A stretch of 64,000 bases of DNA from Sphingomonas asaccharolytica NBRC 15499 (lineage in GTDB: Bacteria; Pseudomonadota; Alphaproteobacteria; Sphingomonadales; Sphingomonadaceae): contig NZ_BCYU01000011.1 in assembly GCF_001598355.1 (NCBI RefSeq), forward strand, positions 1-64,000. The letters are read 5' to 3'. The notes below the pieces were generated by a model. That model was not told the DNA's origin and did not search any database. It saw nothing but the letters and a program-made list of their open reading frames with translations. This document shows positions 62,933-64,000 of the stretch, one piece after another. Positions within the stretch are counted from its first letter, which is position 1. Each line of letters starts with the position of its first letter. Both the position numbers and the translations under genes were made by a program.

Positions 62933-64000
62933 ACGTGCCTCGTCCGAGGGCGCTGCAGAAGCCGCGACCGACTTCGAGGACCTCTTCGAAAGCGCGCCCT
63001 GTGGATATCTCTCCACCGACAAGGACGGCCGCATCATCCGGGCGAACCAGACCTTCGCAAGCTGGACCGGTTTCACTACTGAGACCCTCGCCACCAAGCG
63101 CCTGTCCGACCTTCTGACCGTCGCCGGGCGGATCTTTTACGAAACGCATTTTGCGCCGATGCTGCATATCCAGGGCAGCTTCAACGAAGTAGCGCTCGAC
63201 CTGCTGACGTCGCAGGGACGCAAGCTTCCCGTGATCGTCAACGCGGTCGAGCGTCGCGATGACGCGGGACATCCTGCTTTCATTCGCTTCACGCTGTTCG
63301 TCGCCGCCGAACGCCGGTCGTACGAACTCGGCCTGCTCGAAGCGCGCGACACCGCGCAGGCGACGGTGGCCGCCGAACGCGCGGATTCAGAACTGCGCGA
63401 ACAGTTCATCGCGGTGCTCGGACATGACCTCCGCAACCCGTTGGCCGCGATCGCCAGCGGCGTGAGAATGCTTGAGCGCGAGAAATTGGGGGAGCGTGGG
63501 CGCACCGTCTTGTCGCTCATGGAGGGCAGCGTCGTGCGTGCCGCCGGGCTGATCGACAATGTCCTCGACTTTGCGCGTGGTCGCTTGGGCGGCGGTATCA
63601 CGCTGTCGCGCGACGCCAGTGAACCGCTAGAGCCGGTGCTGCGCCAGGTCGTCGCGGAACTTCGTGCCATTGCCCCTGATCAAGAAGTCGAAGCCCACTA
63701 CTCGATAAACGATCCGGTAAATTGCGATCGGGTCAGGATTGGCCAGCTCCTCTCGAACCTTCTGGGGAACGCGCTAACGCACGGCGCAAAGGACCAGCCT
63801 GTGCGGGTCGAGGCGACGACAAACGCCGACACGCTGACGATCGCTGTGACCAATGGCGGCGCCCCGATACCTGCATCCGCCATGGCGCGCTTATTTCACC
63901 CATTTCAGCGCGGCGATGATCGGGTCCGCCACCAAGGGCTGGGATTGGGCCTGCATATCGCCTCCGAGATTGCCAACGCGCATGGCGGGTCGCTCACAGT
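62925..64000 (+). CDS. PAS-domain histidine kinase, truncated by the window end
   Basis: At least 358 residues, starting at TTG 62925 in the RsbQ-like stop region (an alternative TTG is at 62907). A PAS domain (FESAPCGYLSTDKDGRIIRA … FASWTGFTTETL), a linker, then the kinase core with H-box FIAVLGHDLRNPLAAIAS (His about residue 168), N-box IGQLLSNLLGNALTHG and G2 QGLGLGLHIASEIANAHGGS. No membrane helix is visible, so it is cytosolic. In Bacillus, RsbQ works with a PAS phosphatase; here a PAS kinase takes that place. No response regulator is visible before the edge. Confidence 0.9.
   Translation, partial: MSERASSEGAAEAATDFEDLFESAPCGYLSTDKDGRIIRANQTFASWTGFTTETLATKRLSDLLTVAGRIFYETHFAPMLHIQGSFNEVALDLLTSQGRKLPVIVNAVERRDDAGHPAFIRFTLFVAAERRSYELGLLEARDTAQATVAAERADSELREQFIAVLGHDLRNPLAAIASGVRMLEREKLGERGRTVLSLMEGSVVRAAGLIDNVLDFARGRLGGGITLSRDASEPLEPVLRQVVAELRAIAPDQEVEAHYSINDPVNCDRVRIGQLLSNLLGNALTHGAKDQPVRVEATTNADTLTIAVTNGGAPIPASAMARLFHPFQRGDDRVRHQGLGLGLHIASEIANAHGGSLT

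Overview
The window is GC-rich bacterial chromosome that looks like a Sphingomonadaceae genome (Sphingomonas or a close relative). Supporting signs are the Caulobacter/sphingomonad-type TonB-dependent receptor, the Tim44-like gene divergent from secB, the infA-maf-RNase-yacG-tRNA block, an EcfG-type stress promoter, DUF3297 and YncE/phosphoesterase genes, and many REP-like palindromes between genes. No phage, insertion sequence or CRISPR array was found. One tRNA (Phe) is present.

Region 1 (1-14 kb) is an accessory sugar-catabolism cluster. A GntR/FCD regulator and an outer-membrane TonB-dependent receptor are followed by mannonate dehydratase (uxuA) and a hexuronate-type MFS transporter. On the other strand lie a double-DUF1080 protein, a Tat-exported Gfo/Idh/MocA oxidoreductase, an ApbE flavin transferase and a Tat-signal protein cut by the window edge. 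A second reverse-strand operon encodes DUF1080, a GMC oxidoreductase and a gluconate 2-dehydrogenase subunit 3-like protein. Together these resemble a 3-keto-glycoside route (oxidise C3, cleave the glycoside, reduce the keto-sugar) joined to hexuronate breakdown. A shared GTCAGAC-core palindrome occurs at three promoter regions and probably defines the regulon.

Region 2 (14-28 kb) is mixed: an S41 peptidase lipoprotein, Nudix and extensin-like proteins, a small stress protein behind an EcfG promoter, a Bax-inhibitor-1 homologue, thpR, sodC, a DUF4403 lipoprotein, a hemerythrin, a triple TonB_C-like secreted protein, and a duplicated membrane gene whose second copy is truncated.

Region 3 (28-46 kb) is mostly housekeeping: acnA, a GGDEF/EAL protein, Smr and mltA, a Tim44-like gene divergent from secB, murJ, trpS, an XpaC/TelA pair, an FMN reductase and typA. 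Region 4 (46-59 kb) carries a periplasmic cyclophilin, a Tat-exported GH1 beta-glucosidase, an SDR divergent from an HxlR regulator with a clear operator, an ECF sigma factor with its probable anti-sigma, an EVE protein, a YncE/phosphoesterase fusion and a DUF3142/tetratricopeptide-like pair.

Region 5 (59-64 kb) is the infA-maf-RNase-yacG operon and tRNA-Phe, followed by an RsbQ/KAI2-like hydrolase translationally coupled to a PAS histidine kinase that runs off the window.
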